Origin: Aquanectria penicillioides | Taxonomy: Eukaryota > Ascomycota > Sordariomycetes > Hypocreales > Nectriaceae | NCBI GenBank assembly: GCA_003415625.1 | Contig: PYIU01000007.1 | Location: 1,488,001 to 1,552,000, forward strand | DNA length: 64,000 nt | Reading direction: 5' to 3' | Part shown: positions 35,017 through 48,600 of the stretch, one piece after another | Position numbering within the stretch: position 1 is the stretch's first letter | How the letters are laid out: every line of letters begins with the position of its first letter | Made by a program: the position numbers and the translations under genes | Notes under the pieces: model-generated | The model's database searches: none | What the model was told of the DNA's origin: nothing | What the model saw: the letters and a program-made list of their open reading frames with translations, nothing else

Positions 35017-35869
35017 TGGGTCACACACTGGTGGCAAAACGGTCTATCGACGAAATACACTTATACATGGATCGGCTGTGCTGAGGGTGTGGTGTTTCAC
35101 ATCTCTCTTTCCTTTTTGCCTCATGGGTGTTTTTGGAGTTTACCAGCAATTGGCTTTTTTTTTTTTTTTAGCCTTGGCTGCTCTTTTTGCATTGCTTCGC
35201 TTTTTTGCCGAGAAGCAAGGTTCTCTGCCAGGGATTGGCGGGGGAAATTCGCCATGTGTGGGAATTAATAAGACAGGTGCTGAGTGGCGCTAAGACATCT
35301 CATTTGTGAGCATTGCGGGAGCTTGCTCACGGCACAAAAAACAAGAAGAACGAACCACCACTAGTCTGAGGAGATGAGGTTGGTCGTCTTGCATCCTGCG
35401 GAGAATAAGCAATGGAGATCCTCAGGGGTGGGATAATAATAGTATTTTTTGTACAGCCTGTGTACAAAAGAATGAACAATCCGAAATGACATGCATAACA
35501 ATTTTTTTTATCCCTCCCTAGCTCTGTCATAAAAAAAACCCCCCGCCGTCCCTAGCGGAACAAGGAAAGGTCCGGCGCTGAGAGAATAGTGGCCCCACCT
35601 CCAGGACCCTGAAGAAGCTTGGCTGGTTGGAAGCGGCGCGGGCGCGGGGTCGATTTTCTGGGCGAGATGGCTAGGAGCTGGCAACGGTTGGCGGAGGTTC
35701 CAGTTTGGGTAGAAAATGGATTTGAATTGGATTTGTCAACAATGGAAGCTACGTGCACCAAACTTTGAGATGCAACCAACGATTATTGTTCTTCGTAGAG
35801 CTGCGACTTTTCTGCTACAAGTTTCCAATAAACTGCCGCGAACAAGAAACAAATGCTCGACGCTCAAAC
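35017..35869. other. intergenic
   Basis: 3' region of the GPI protein and promoter of the Dabb gene, with a long T-run (35156-35169). No coding frame is supported. Confidence 0.55.
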
Positions 35870-36293
35870 ATGGCTCCAATTACGCACATTGTTCTCTTCC
35901 AGTACCAAGCTGAGATCTCAGCTGCTCAGGTCCAAGATGTGAGTATATTGCTTTTGTTTCCCCCCTTATCGAGACAGTCACCGTCAAGTCTCGCAGTCCT
36001 CTAACCGTGGACGCCCGGATACTTAGGTCAATTCTAGAATGCTCTCGCTGAAGGACCGCTGCATCCACCCGTCAACTGGCAAGCCGTATATTTTGTCGTC
36101 CAAAGGCGGCATCGACAACAGCCCCGAGGGCTTGCAGGGAGGCATCACACACGGCTTTGTCGTTGAGTTTGCCAACGAGGAAGACCGCGACTACTATGTC
36201 AAGACAGACCCAGCTCATCAAGAGTTTATAGCTAGCTTGGGAGGACTGGTGACCAAGGCTCAAGTTGTTGACTTTGCGCCTGGAGTCTTCTAA
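35870..36293 (+). CDS. stress-responsive A/B-barrel (Dabb) domain protein
   Basis: Exon 1 is 35870-35938 and exon 2 is 36027-36293, with an 88-nt GTGAGT...TTAG intron, giving 111 aa. It begins MAPITHIVLFQYQAEISAAQ, the first strand of a Dabb (PF07876-type) ferredoxin-like barrel. The motif THGFVVEFANEEDRDYYVK and the end DPAHQEFIASLGGLVTKAQV complete the single domain. Dabb proteins form dimers. They include plant stress proteins and some polyketide cyclases, but most fungal members have no known substrate. No secondary-metabolite genes lie nearby, so a biosynthetic role is not indicated. It is a cytosolic protein with no targeting signal. Confidence 0.92.
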
Positions 36294-37447
36294 AGGCCCG
36301 AACTGACTGAGATGCCCAATGAAGATATGGCCAGATGAAGACGAGCTTCATGATACAACATCTAAACTCTCGCAGGCCGCAATTAGATTCAATAGACTTG
36401 CTATAGCAAACAACCGGTCCCCCTGAGCCCAGCATCAAAACCGCATGAAACGAAATGGCAGCCTGCTGATAGACACAGTGCGACACAACCTTCGTTTTTT
36501 CTTTTTCCATCCACCCATCTCTCCATCGCTCTGCCACTGGGAGACCATCATCGTCACCAAAGCCTAAAAGGCCTCTGAGGTCCAATCACAGCGCCCACTA
36601 CCGACGTCATCCAGCCCACCCCGCCATCCGGAGTTCCCAGCAAACGCGCCCGATCAAATCATTCCACCTCCACTATTTGGGACCTACCGGCACTGTTGCT
36701 GGTGCTTTGGAGGGGGGCCTATGGCATGGCATAGGAGGCGGTTGCCTGGCATGAAAGTCAAGCGCGCTGGGAGAGAAGCGATGTCTCCTCTCCATGCCTC
36801 CGTTACCTCCACGCCTGACTCGACGCCTAGAAAGCCCCTACGGTTTGGAGTGGACCGATCTCGGTGGGCTGGTTGCGGGTTCTAGGCCGGCTCTGGATCC
36901 CCTTGGGCTTTGTGGGCTGCTGTCGCCCGCTGCAGCTCACTGGCTCGGCGCTGGAGGGACAGGCGTCCTCGGGCCTCGAGGCCGCTGGACCTGCTGCAGC
37001 TGACCCGCGTGGGGATCCGGCACAGTGGAGCTCTGGCCGGTGATTCACTGGGCAATGTGCATCATTGGGTGCCCTTGACGTGCCTTGCATCCAAGTCGCC
37101 TCGTCTTCCCATCAGATATCACCACCACTTTCTTCTGCCAAAGTCTCAAGCTGGCCCAGACAACTTCCTCGATCTCCTATCGTTCCTTTTCATCCCCCCT
37201 CAACCTCCTCATTCTTCTCTACCTTCCCCTGCAATCATTCAACCTCCTGCGCAGCTCCCTTGTGCCTTTCACCTGGAAAACCCCCACCATCTCTCTGTCG
37301 TCATCGCGCATCCCTCCAACCTCAACCCAATATCGACACCGTCACAAAGAAACTTCAATCCCTTAACCGCCCACCCTCACAAGACCAACTCCCGCTTCGC
37401 AACCCTAAAACCGTCACCACCGCCGTCGACTCCCGCAGCACTCCGCC
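36294..37447. other. intergenic, promoter of the 37448 gene
   Basis: Gene-free. The last 350 nt before the ATG are pyrimidine-rich, suggesting a long leader. Confidence 0.55.
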
Positions 37448-38709
37448 ATGGCGCAGGCGTCGCATCCGACCTTTATCAACCTCCCGCCCCCGAGCTCGAG
37501 ACCAGACACTCCGTCTGAGATGCCGTGCGTCCATACTTTCACCTCCCCTGCCTCCCCCCTCCTCTCCTTTCCCCGATAACAGATGCCGTTGTCGTCGCCT
37601 TCTGATGCGCGAAACTCACCTCGTCTTTGCTCTTCAGCGGGACGCCCACTAGCACCACCACCTCGCTCTCTGCGCTGTCCACAACCGCCATCAAGGACGG
37701 TCATCGGGGCCACTTCCCGCCAGGCTCCTTCAGTCGCGGTCACCAACATAATCCCTCCACCACCAGCCTCGAGGCCGAGCGAGCCGATCGCATCTCCCGC
37801 CTCGCCGGCCTCGAACGAGTTTCGACCCTTCGCGCCCCTCCCCAGGGTCATGTGCCCGGCGGCGCTTCTTCCATCTCTCCCCAGACCACCCCGACCTCAA
37901 CCACCGGCTTCCCGCCCAACTTCCCCGCGACCCAGCACTTGACGCCCGCCTACTTCGACAGCAATGGCCAGCCGGTTGCCGTCACCAAGATGAGCACTGT
38001 CGGCACTGCCAGCGCGACTGAGAGCCACGTTGACGAGGATGGGCGCACGACCGCAGGCGATCGCGATGAGGACATGTTGAGCACTGATACCAACTATCGT
38101 GAGGCTGAGTCGGTCGCCAGTATGGGTGGATACCCCGACGTTATGGATGAGGACCTTGATCACCTCGCAAATCGGTCTGTCGGAGGATACGAAGATCGCA
38201 TGAGCGACGACGGCTCTGCGTCTCTTGTCGGCTTTGGAGAGGGCGCTGGCAGCACGGTTTCCGGCCCCATCTACCACCGCCGCCCTGTGCCTGGGTCCGT
38301 CACCGCACAGCAGATCTGGGGCCTCGAGCGGACGAACTCAGGAATGAGCGATTCGCGCCGAGATCGAGACACGGCCATGGGGGGTGATACGCCCGTGAGC
38401 GCCTCAACCTTGCAAGAGCGACGTGATGCGCGCATGGTTGACGGAGTGGCGGCCGACCCTCCGTATCCAGGACATCCTTACGAGCACGACTCGTTTGTCG
38501 ATACAACCTTCCGAGGGCCTGTGCCAGCATCACACGCTCAGTCGCAGTCACATCACCAGTCCGGTGGAGCTCAAGAGGCGGCCGAGAGGATTGTGCAAAG
38601 GCTAGACAGCGGAGAGACCAGGACAGGGTCGTCTGGGCTTGTAGGGCCTGGCCGGAGTGGCGAACCACTTGGCAAGTTCTACTTTGAAGGCGACCGACGA
38701 GATCACTAA
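37448..38709 (+). CDS. disordered protein, conserved style, unknown function (382 aa)
   Basis: Exon 1 is 37448-37524 and exon 2 is 37638-38709. A GTGCGT...TCAG intron interrupts the Pro codon after PPSSRPDTPSEM. The protein starts MAQASHPTFINLPPPSSRPD and is hydrophilic throughout, with no membrane or signal segment. Clear stretches are KDGHRGHFPPGS, SLEAERADRISRLAGLERVS, LTPAYFDSNGQPVAVTKMST, EDRMSDDGSASLVGFGEGAG, and a C-terminal helix AAERIVQRLDSGE followed by LGKFYFEGDRRDH. These have the look of conserved short motifs in an otherwise unstructured regulatory protein, rich in possible phosphorylation sites. I cannot name a family with confidence. Confidence 0.8.
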
Positions 38710-40385
38710 CATCAGTATTGCTCCAATGGAATAGTATCAGCGCCGCAAGGCAAGGAACGGGCTTGGGATGGAATAGAATGCTTTGTGGGAGCGGGATTCG
38801 GGCTCATTTGATTTTCCTTTGACAATCCCCACGTCTCAACTATGGATTGGGACTTGTTGTGTTGTCTTGTTATGACAATGGGGTTTCTTTGCTTGGTTTT
38901 TTTTTTTTTTTTTGTTTGTTTGTTCCGAACGTCCTGCTCGTCGGCAATGAAGAGGGGGTTTGCTTGCGCGGTGACAAGTCCGGGATGGCTTGAGACGGCA
39001 GGGAACGTCTCCCAAGTGTATGTATGATACAAGACAGTAAGTAATCCGTGCATAATCTCCTCAAGTGACGCAGTTCTTTTATCCAGCCTCCTCCACTCCC
39101 GTTTGAAGATGTGACGAATAAGGGGTTGTGTCTCCTTCGCCGCCAAAGTTTCATCTGAAGTCTGCCATGACCCGCCACTAGGAGGAAGAAACATCCACAG
39201 CGCTGCAACTGAGGTCTTTTTCTTTAGGCGGTGAAGATATCGCTTGGATATCTCTCCTCTGAGACGTCAGAGCGATGTCTCCTATCACGCGGGGGCCGTC
39301 TCAGGCAAGAATCCTAAGTGTCAACTCAACTCGTGGACAATTGTCTCGATGCAAGCATGACGTAGCCGCAACGTGGCATGGGGTTCACTAGTCACGGGGA
39401 ACGGACAGGAAATACGGCATCCATGTGGCTTTCTCATAGGGAATCGAGTCCCTCTTCGCTTTGCGCGGTTTGTATTCATCTGGATAGGTAATAATAGAGA
39501 AGCATCATAGAGGGCTCTTGGCGATCACGGCCTTGCCCCCTTTATAATCGCAGCGACTCCCTCCCTCTCACCAAAGGGGGCGTCAGCAACGACTCGATAA
39601 GAGCGAAATAACCAACTGGAGAAGATCAAAATCAAAACATCATCAAAGCATGCCTTCCCCGTGAACAGATCAATAGGCCTGATTGGCCTTTCCCCTCCCA
39701 ACCATAATTGTCTCGTCTCGAGGGATGTAAGTCGACAACCCATGGCGAGAAACAAGCACTAGGAAATAGAAACCGGAAATAGCCGACAAAAATGGACAAG
39801 AACGCCTCTCCCCCCACCAGCCCTGCCCCTGATCTGCCCCGTCACCAGCCGGAGGTGACGAAAAATATAATGGGTAAAAAAAACATGCAATGCCACCCAG
39901 CCTCGTTCCCGCTTTGGCGATGAGAACAAACGAGGCTATCAACAGGGGGGATCTAACAATCCCCTTCACCGGCCGTGAGCATTAAGGGGGGGCTTCAGAG
40001 TTGTATCCCCGTATTAAGTTCCCTCCCCATATGGATCCGTTCCCGTGACGAATGATGACCTTGTCGTGTCTCGTTGCCCCAAACCTCGCATCTGTGTATG
40101 GTTGATCGCGAATGGACGTCTCGCATGAATACGCAAAGGCGAGACGAGATGGGAGTTGGGTTCCGAGACAGAAACAAACCAAAACAAACGATAACAGACT
40201 GGTATACCATCTTTGCGCGACGAGAGGAGTCGGAATAAACAAGTAAACAATATGAAATGCGCGGCCAACCTTGCCTAGCAAAGTTACCGCTGGCCTAGGT
40301 CTTGGCATCATCTCCTGCGGGTCATTAGCAGGAGACGACGCAAGGCCGTAACGTATTAATGTTGAAGATAGATAGGATTGTGAGA
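38710..40385. other. intergenic between convergent genes
   Basis: 3' flanks of the 37448 gene and of the Zn2Cys6 gene. No coding frame is supported. A T-run lies at 38899-38913. Confidence 0.6.
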
Positions 40386-42642
40386 TCATGTGCAGGTGAA
40401 GTCGAGACCCAAACGTCGGGCCACGCTCTGCCAGTCCCAGACGGCGATCCAGTCACCCTGCTCCATAGCCGACCAGACCTCCTCAAGCACCTCGGAAACC
40501 CGGTCAGAATTCCGAAGGCCGGTGTAGCCCCGAACCGCCTTGAGGGCCGTGCGGATTCGCTCTCGCTGAGTGCTCTCGAAGCAGGCAGTGCCGATAACCA
40601 AGCACGGAATGAGGAGAAGAGTCTGTGCGGGGTCTGAGGGTTTAAATGACTCCAGAATAGACAGGGACTCTTCCACAGCCAAGGTGATGCGGCGGTCGTG
40701 GTAGGCGGGGCGTCGACTCGGTGGCGGGGAGGAGGCTCTCGGGGCGTCTCCGACGGCCTGTGAGTCCTGTTCATGCATCGAGTTTGTCCTCGAAGGGTTG
40801 CGGGATGAGGGGCAGCTGTGAGGCGTGTGGGTCCCGTTCGCTGCAGCCTTGGATGTGGAAACGGTAGCAACCATCGAGGCTCGTCGGGGAGGGGCACTGG
40901 CAGCAGGAGCCATGGCAGGCAAGGTGCTGAATGTCGACCGTCGGATGGAGGAGGCTGAGGGCGGGTAGATGGTTCGGAATAGATACACCCACGTCATCTG
41001 CTTGTATAGCAGTCCAACCCTGTCCCGGCTGTCCCCTGGGGGTAGATAGGGGTCCACTCCCGAATGGCGGCATCGATCTCGGCGGCTCGGTAGAGGCTGG
41101 TGTAGTCGACAAGGGGGTCGATGGAAGCGGCCATGTTGGCCCGGATGGTGTTTCGGATGGTGGTGATCTGGGACAGGTACTGGAAGAGGCCGTCCGCAAC
41201 GCCGAGCAGTCGAGGGGGGTGGATGGGGATTGATGGCTCCCAGGCCTCCGAGGAAAGGCGGTTGGTCATCGTCTCGGGGTGCCAGAATAGATCATCGGCG
41301 TAGATGTGGTACTGGAAGAACTCGGTGATGAATGTGTAGAAGGCGGAGTCCTCGGGAGGGGAATGCTGAATAAGAGCCTGGTAAGCTTGGAGATGGACGC
41401 GGTGTTCGCCTCGGGGGTTGCCCTCAGCTCTGGTTTGCAATAGCAAGCACAGCATCTGGCCGTATCGTGCGGAAAGAATCGTCTTGTACTCGGGGTCGTC
41501 TTTATCCAGAATTTTCTCCATGTCTTCATAAAGTCGCTTCATAGCTTCGTCGTGGTGAAAGTCGGAACGCTCTTGAAGAAGCTCCCGGCTAGAATGAGGG
41601 TTTTCGGCGAGAAGCTTAGCGCCGTAAGGGGTGTCCAGGTCGATGTGCTTGCTGCTGACAGCCAGGATAGAGTGCATCAGGCCTTGGTGTTTGTTGGCTA
41701 GCTGCAGGATAATATCCTTGAAAGCGTTCTTGGCCTCGCCCTCGACAGTTAGAATATTACTCAAATGTGTGATGTAGTGCTTCCAGAAGATCTTGTCTTC
41801 GGCAGTCTCGACACCGTGGAAAATGGGTTGCATGGTGATGACTGGGAGGCTTTCCCGACGCATTCGCTCTGTCAAGACGGTTAGGCTGTCAACTCGGTTA
41901 CTGCGTCCAACTAAACATACCCTCTTCAGCCCTTTCCTTGCCGCTCTTCCAGATCTGCTTCTCATGATATCCTTCGCAAACGACGGCGTTCTTCTCGCAA
42001 TTCATACCTAGAGAGCAACATTAGATATCAGTGGACGAATTGGTCTGGATTGGGCCGAGTCGTACATCGGGGCTTGGCTTCGTCGCACTTCTTCTTTCGC
42101 TTTCGGCATGTAATGCAGCCAGTTTTTGATCGACCTTTGGTTACTTTGCTCGAGCCGACCACAGGGGTGAGAGGGTGCTTCCTGGGTCGTCCTCGGGGTC
42201 GCTTTTGCTTGGGCTCAGTTGTTGCAGGTTCGGCGGCGGGGGCAGGTGCCAAGGGGGCGGCCTTCAAATCCTCCAATCTCAAGTCATCCTCGACGGGTTC
42301 TAACTTCGGAATGGTGAGAATGTCGTCGGACCCTTGCTCCCAGCTGTTGTCCATGTCGACATCGTCGCGGTCGACATAACCTGTGCTCCACGAATCGGTG
42401 CAAGACGAAGAGGCAGAGTGAACCATGGTCGGGGCGGAAGAGTTATCCAGAGCCATGTCCATTCCGGCGCTGATTGGGGACAACTGGCCAGCCTGCAATT
42501 GAGTCGTGGAAGAAGCGACCATCCAAGTGGTATCCATGGCTGTAGGTGACTGGGGAATCATGGCTTCGTCGGAGGACATGCTGCGAGTGTCAGACCAAGA
42601 CAAACCTCCTTCCTCCGACACCATAGCAAGTGGACGTTCCAT
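40386..42642 (-). CDS. AT-hook plus Zn2Cys6 transcription factor, frameshifted
   Basis: Three exons on the minus strand: 42642-42066, 42007-41921 and 41868-40386. An AT-hook core RPRGRPRK is at residues 148-155. A Zn2Cys6 cluster follows at C176, C179, C186, C193, C196 and C203 (CITCRKRKKKC...CMNC...C), with the cluster split by intron 1. After a short linker comes a long helical region of the fungal transcription-factor type (about 230-715). Near codon 497 the frame breaks. The G5 run at 41038-41042 (C5 in the mRNA) needs one more base to read IYPPGDSRDRVGLLYKQM and continue to the stop at 40386, giving 715 aa. As sequenced, translation would end at 40994 after 512 aa. The protein probably regulates transcription. 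Target genes cannot be told from sequence. The start at 42642 follows a TTACAG, so a 5' intron or upstream exon remains possible. Confidence 0.85.
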
Positions 42643-45600
42643 GGCCAGTCTGTAACGAGAGAGAGTTCCCCTCCGGATCTGAGAGATGCCCAAGCGGAAG
42701 AATTGACTGTGGCAAGATGGAAAGATGGCTCGAAACTGGCGGCAGCGGGCTAGATGAATGGCTCGTCGATCATATACGGGCCTTCGAGGTCATAGGGTGA
42801 CGAGCTGGTAAGGGAAAATGTGGGGACTGGGGCGTGGCGGCGGTGGGCGTTAGGTCGGGCTAGCCATCGACACCAGCACACCGGCGGCTGATCGAAGCTC
42901 CTTGAGGTCGCCTGGAACGGGCGACAAGTCAAAGGACGCGGACGCAGGATGAAAGGGAGGGAAGTGTGAGGAAGATGGGAAGGATGGAGGGGCTATGTCT
43001 ATGTGGGTGGAGAGGTCTTATTTGGGAGGCCAGGCTAAATGGTGACAGGGTGTGGAGGACTGAGATCCAGCAGGTGCCTTTTGGTGCCCGTCAACGCCGT
43101 CTCCCCACAGCCTTCATGGTGCAACTCGGGATGCTTGACGATGGCTATGGCACGGGTACCAAGACAAGCAACAGCGGCCGTAGCAGCAGAAGCAGCAGCA
43201 CACCAGAACGACGCCAGACACCACACGCCAGACGCCAGACACACACCAGCGACGCCATGGACCCTAGGTCCTTGGTCATGGGCCACCGGCGAGCGAGGCA
43301 GGGGACCAGACAAACCCGCCGCCATGTGCCGTCGGTCCCGTCCTGGACGCCGATGGTGCCCATGAGGCTTGATGGTCCCTCCCCTCCAACCTGGCCTGGT
43401 CCGAGCTGACTGTTGACTGGGCTTGGCTCCCAACGATGGATGGGATATGGAGGGGACTCCCTCTTGGCGCAGGTCTCCACCTCTAGCGATGGGGGGAGGG
43501 ACCCATCCAACAAGGCCCCCCATCCCTTCCATCCCTCCCATCCCTCCCCCCCCCCCCCAAGTCTTAGCGCCAAAAGGGCCTCAGAGCGAGAGAGATACTT
43601 CAGGGTACACAGTCCGGCCATCTGCTAAGTGGGACACTGGCCAGTGTCGTCTGTTTGTGCTGACTGGGGTTGACGGTGAGCAGGCAGCGCTACCGATACT
43701 AAAGCACCGAATGTGATGCGCGGAATTGTGATTTCTGAGGTCTGGCGCAGCCTAGGACGTTGGCCCCCAGTCTGACCAGTCTGGGACGAAATCGATAGCG
43801 AGCGGTGATTTGAGCCTTGTAGTTCAAGGAGATGGAGCGTGGGATAGAGTCCAGATGGTATGCCCGCTCGCGAGGGTTGTGGAGCCTAGGCGTCGTCGTG
43901 GTTCGACCATGTGTTGATCTCCTCCGCGAAGTCGCACGACAACGACATCCACCACTTCCGCACAGTCTCGGGCCCTGCGAGGACACGGCATACCATTGAC
44001 TGGATGTAACGCATGGTGCTGTAGCATGATATCATGGCCAACTTGCAATAAGGTCTGGACAGTCGTGACTGCAGTTGGCACTTAGGCCGGGGGCGGTCCG
44101 CGACGGCCGTTGGCGTTCCGCCCTGCATGTGTTTGGGAATGTTGCAACCTCTCCAATAGCTGTGTCCGAAGTGCGAGTGCACCCTGAGAGCCATGTCTGA
44201 GCCTTGGGCAGAGATACATGGCCATGCTTACAATTGGTGGCGGCGTTCGGAGTAGGTGAAGGCTCTCTCTTTCTCTCTCGATAGGCCCAAGTACGTGGCT
44301 CGTCCGATTGAGGTGCCATGAATCGCTAAACTGCTACAACCGGAAACAACCAGTTGCGGCGCTGTGCGCAATAAAACATGGCCATGCATATGGGTTTGGT
44401 CCTTGTTGAGAAGATCGATCGATGTTGCTGTTGTCTCTATCGCACTGGCCTCGGCAAGCCGCACTGGGCATCGGATCCAAAGCCGAGGGAGGGTACGAAA
44501 CGTGCAAGATGGGCCGATGGCAAACATCGCATGCCCACATTGGCTAAGCATAACTGGGTATGGATTTTCCACAAACACCATCGTCGAGGCTTGCGTTGCC
44601 GCGATGTAGAATTTACTGGTAGAATGGATCTGATGAACTGAGCCACCGGGTTGAAGCTGGATATCTTCAAACCACTGTGTTTGGTGTTAGTTGAATAGTG
44701 CGTCAAAGCGTACAGTGCGTGCGGCGAGCTTTGCTGTGGTAGGCAACAGATGGGGCACGGTGTACCGTGCGAGTACATTCCCTTACTATGCGGACCGAGC
44801 CTCGCGTGCTAATGGAAGGAAACCTTCCCTCTGAGGCTCCTCTTTCACGTCTACCAGCCCAGCCTCGATACCTACATCCAATATAGCGTCGCAAGTCCCC
44901 ATCCACCAACAACAACGCCCGTCATCATCGTACAGCTCTCCATGTGAGTGCGGCAGATCCAGCCCAAGCCAAGTGCCAACTGGCCCGGCAGCGTGCATGT
45001 CAGCCTACAGGACAGTGCAATGTAATGTGCAATGCAGAGAGGCTTTGTCGCAACTCGTGTAAAGGCTCCATCCTGGCCGATTCTAGACCAGAGAGGCGCC
45101 ACATCGTTCTCCTCTGACCTCAACTAGGGCCCAGGCCACTGACGGCAAGATTATGCGCTAAGACAATAACCAACAACCAACACGCATCTTTCGCAACCTG
45201 TTTTCATGGTTTGGAAGACTTGAGCTGGTAGGCGACTACATCCTTGATTTTCCTCCCCCCTTTTTGCTGTACCCGAGGATTATTGTGCTGTGTTATGCCA
45301 GGACCCCCATTTACCACCCAACCTAGATGCATCCCGCTACTGCAACATGATATTAGCGCACGCATACCTTCTCAACCTGGCTTGACATCCACTCACCACT
45401 TTGCCAGGATCGATGCCAATCACTCAAATGTCGCTAGAGCTAGACTGGCCGCCGTACCGGGTTTGCCTTCCTTGACAATAGTGCTTGCAACTCCCAACGA
45501 TCAACTGGTTCGGCCGCCTTGCTTGCCATGGCAAAAACGTGGTTGGCCAAGTCTCGCTGCCCTGAACCCTCCCCGGTCCAACCTCACCTTCGGCATTGCC

Positions 45601-48600
45601 CACCGAGGCCCCCGGCCAACAGAACATGCCAATTGTTACTTCTTCCAGGAACGATACTAGCTGTTTGTCTCCTCTTAATATTGCTTTTTCCCTCCATCCG
45701 TCCACATCCACCAAGCATGTGGGAGGCACTGAAAGTCGCACCTCCCGCAGTTCAGCACCTGCTCACGGGCCTGATGGTGGCCAAGGCGGGCTGTTCAAGT
45801 GAGACAAGGCTTGACTGGGTCGGTCGATCACCCAAGGCGTCTTGGTTACCAATCCACTTGACGTGCCGACTACTGCATTCGATAGTGCCACCCTGGTCTA
45901 GGGACTCTCCTCCAATGTCCTCCAAAAGTATTCTATTCCGACGGGCCCTAAATAACCATGACCGTTCTCTGCTGAGGATGGTAGACAAACAGGGTCTCTG
46001 GGGCCACCCGACGGCGCCGAGTACTTTCTTGCCCGTATTGCTGCGTCTCAAATACAACCTTTAAAGGTGCCGATGAACCCCCACGCCATCCAACAAGGAT
46101 CCACTTCGGCTGTCCACGCAGTGCTACGTTAGTGACCACACTCGTCGTTACATATGGTAACATTGAGAAAACCTTGGGCAAATGGTGTTTGTTCAGCAAC
46201 GATGGCTTTCAAGACGCGCAACTCCGGCCCAAGAACCCTAACGCCCGTCTACTTGGGTTTTGCTTTTTCCTATGGCGGGGGGGCAGTAGCCCTGGCTAAA
46301 GATGCAATCCCCTGGCTTTTCCTGGGAACCAGGGCTTATTACTCCTGTGGACCGTGTCGCCTAAACCATGTCACCTAAGATGCTGGTCCTTGCCAGAGGG
46401 GCCTTTGAATGTGGCATCGAGACCTCGTAGACCTTGAGATGAAGTATCGAAAGGACAGATGTTGCATTAACGTTGGCCTGCATTGTTTACTTTCTTTATT
46501 TTTATTTTTTTTTCGGTTTGCCAACATCTGCAAATAGCTCGTGAAAAATCCAACAAGAAATTGGCATGGTAACTTGAAAATCTGAGAGACGGAAAGTTTA
46601 CCATGATAGATGCAAGATAGACTGACCAGGCTTGACAGCATGCTGCCCCGGGGGGCTCAATGCGATCGCAGCTCAGATAGTCACTAACAAGCACCGCGCG
46701 TAAATGCGAGCCGACACCAATCCCTCCGCACCCAAGACGCTCCCCGCACCGTCCTGGGCTTCCGATGGACGAACCACTCTCTCGACCACTGATGGTGACC
46801 CCGGAATAGCCCGAATTCTTTTATCTCATTGGGGGGCTTCTCTCGTTCTCAACATCCGGCCAGATACTAGTACTCCGTGGGACTTTATGGGCAACAGGCA
46901 ACGGACAGTGGTGGACGAGGGGTAAGACATGCATCCCAGCATGGTCCATGGGCAGACACAGACAGCCACTACCGTATTTACCCATGACCCGGATTGCCTA
47001 AACGAGTAACCCTCCCCCTAGCGCATGGTCGGCTGAGGCTGGACCCCTTCTCTCCCATGAAGCCACAACGGTCTCCAGCCAGTACACTGCTAGTCCAGAG
47101 GCTCGGGCTTGGGCTGGCTTGGAGGTTTTGGCCGTTGTCGCATCACAAAGGAGGGTAACCAAACGCGACGGTATCCCCTGCCTGATCACTCGAAGTCCCA
47201 GGCATGGTGTGGCAACCCAGTGTCCAACTAGCCCAGAAGCCTCACTGTCGGGCATGGGGAATGTGCCACGTTCCATGGAGCAAATTGGAGGCTTGCTTCT
47301 CAGGACTCACTGAGCTCCACCAGGGGTCCGCCACTGATCAAAGCCCCTTCCCCCTCGTCTGTTCCCCGAAGTCTCCAGAAGACTTGCTGCGAATCATTCC
47401 ACGAACAGATGCGTGCAAACGCTTGAGACAGCTTGACCTAGAATCTGCCCAACCCCTACGGGCCATCCCCCTCCAAAGAGGATGCGTACAAAGAGCGCGT
47501 CCCGCAGTCATGCCTCTCTAGGCCTAGTGGGCTTGCCATGAAGGTCAAGGAGAATTGATGACACGCAACGGTACATCGGGGTACATCCCAAGGATTTGGT
47601 CCAATCACAAGCCATTTTGCTATTCGACTTTGCCTTTGTTGGTTGTGAAGACACAAAACCCTCCAAAAGATGGTGTTGGTGATTATGTTATGTTGCCTCT
47701 CTCTCTAGTGTGTCCAGCACCTGAGAAGAAAAAAGTTACGCTTTACACACAAGTTCAAATCGGGCCAATTGCTACAGATGGGCTATACCTAACATCCATC
47801 GTATAGAGAGCAGGTTGTTGACAGTCCGGGTCCCCGAAAGGGTACGCAAGCCTCTTGCAAGAAGCGGCTAGGACTGCTCCAATGGATGGCTTACAACAGC
47901 ATCCCGAAAGACCACATAAAAGATCAGAGCGCAACAAAAAAAAAAATAGTATTTGCAATACAAAAAAGTTGCCTTTTCGAGCCCGAAAAACAGCCGAGCA
48001 TCTCGATCTGAAGCGATGCCCAAAAAACTGAGATCCAAGATTTTGATTGTTGTCTCTCACCGCCCGACAGCCTGGCTAGGGCGGTCTGGACGCCGTGGGT
48101 TTGAGTTTGACGGCGTGCAAGTCAAGGTGCGGACCGTGACTGACTCCCGTCTTTTCCCTAGCTCGGTGACTGGGCGGGCAAATGGATCCAACCAGGTTGC
48201 CGGCATCTAGTCCTTCCGAAGAAACATGCTCAAGAAACGACGTCATTGCTGCGAGCCGCGTGCTTCTAGTGACAGAAGTTAAGATGGATTCTAGTCGGGG
48301 CTGTTCCCACCTATACGGAGCGCCCCAGGTACGCGGACATACATGGCCGTCCCGCCATGGCATGGAAGGGGTTTCGGAGACGGGTTCTGGCCTCTATTCG
48401 AGGCCTGACCCCCTCCCATCGTCAAGTAACTTAGCGGCTCGAGGCAGCATCCCATCCCACAGGATGGCGCGCGCGATCTCTTCGATCCCCCGGTGGTGAG
48501 CGGACCTGCAGCACTGACACGCATCATGTCGTTGGATCTCGTCATCCGGGGGGTTCACCAAACAGAGGACCCTGGCGATCCCTCAAGACGACGCATGCCT

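Noticed and set aside
43886..44319. Possible two-exon minus-strand gene in the 10 kb gap
   Set aside because: Joining the two frames that look best needs a 35-nt intron. The 48-nt alternative only returns to the same uninformative frame.
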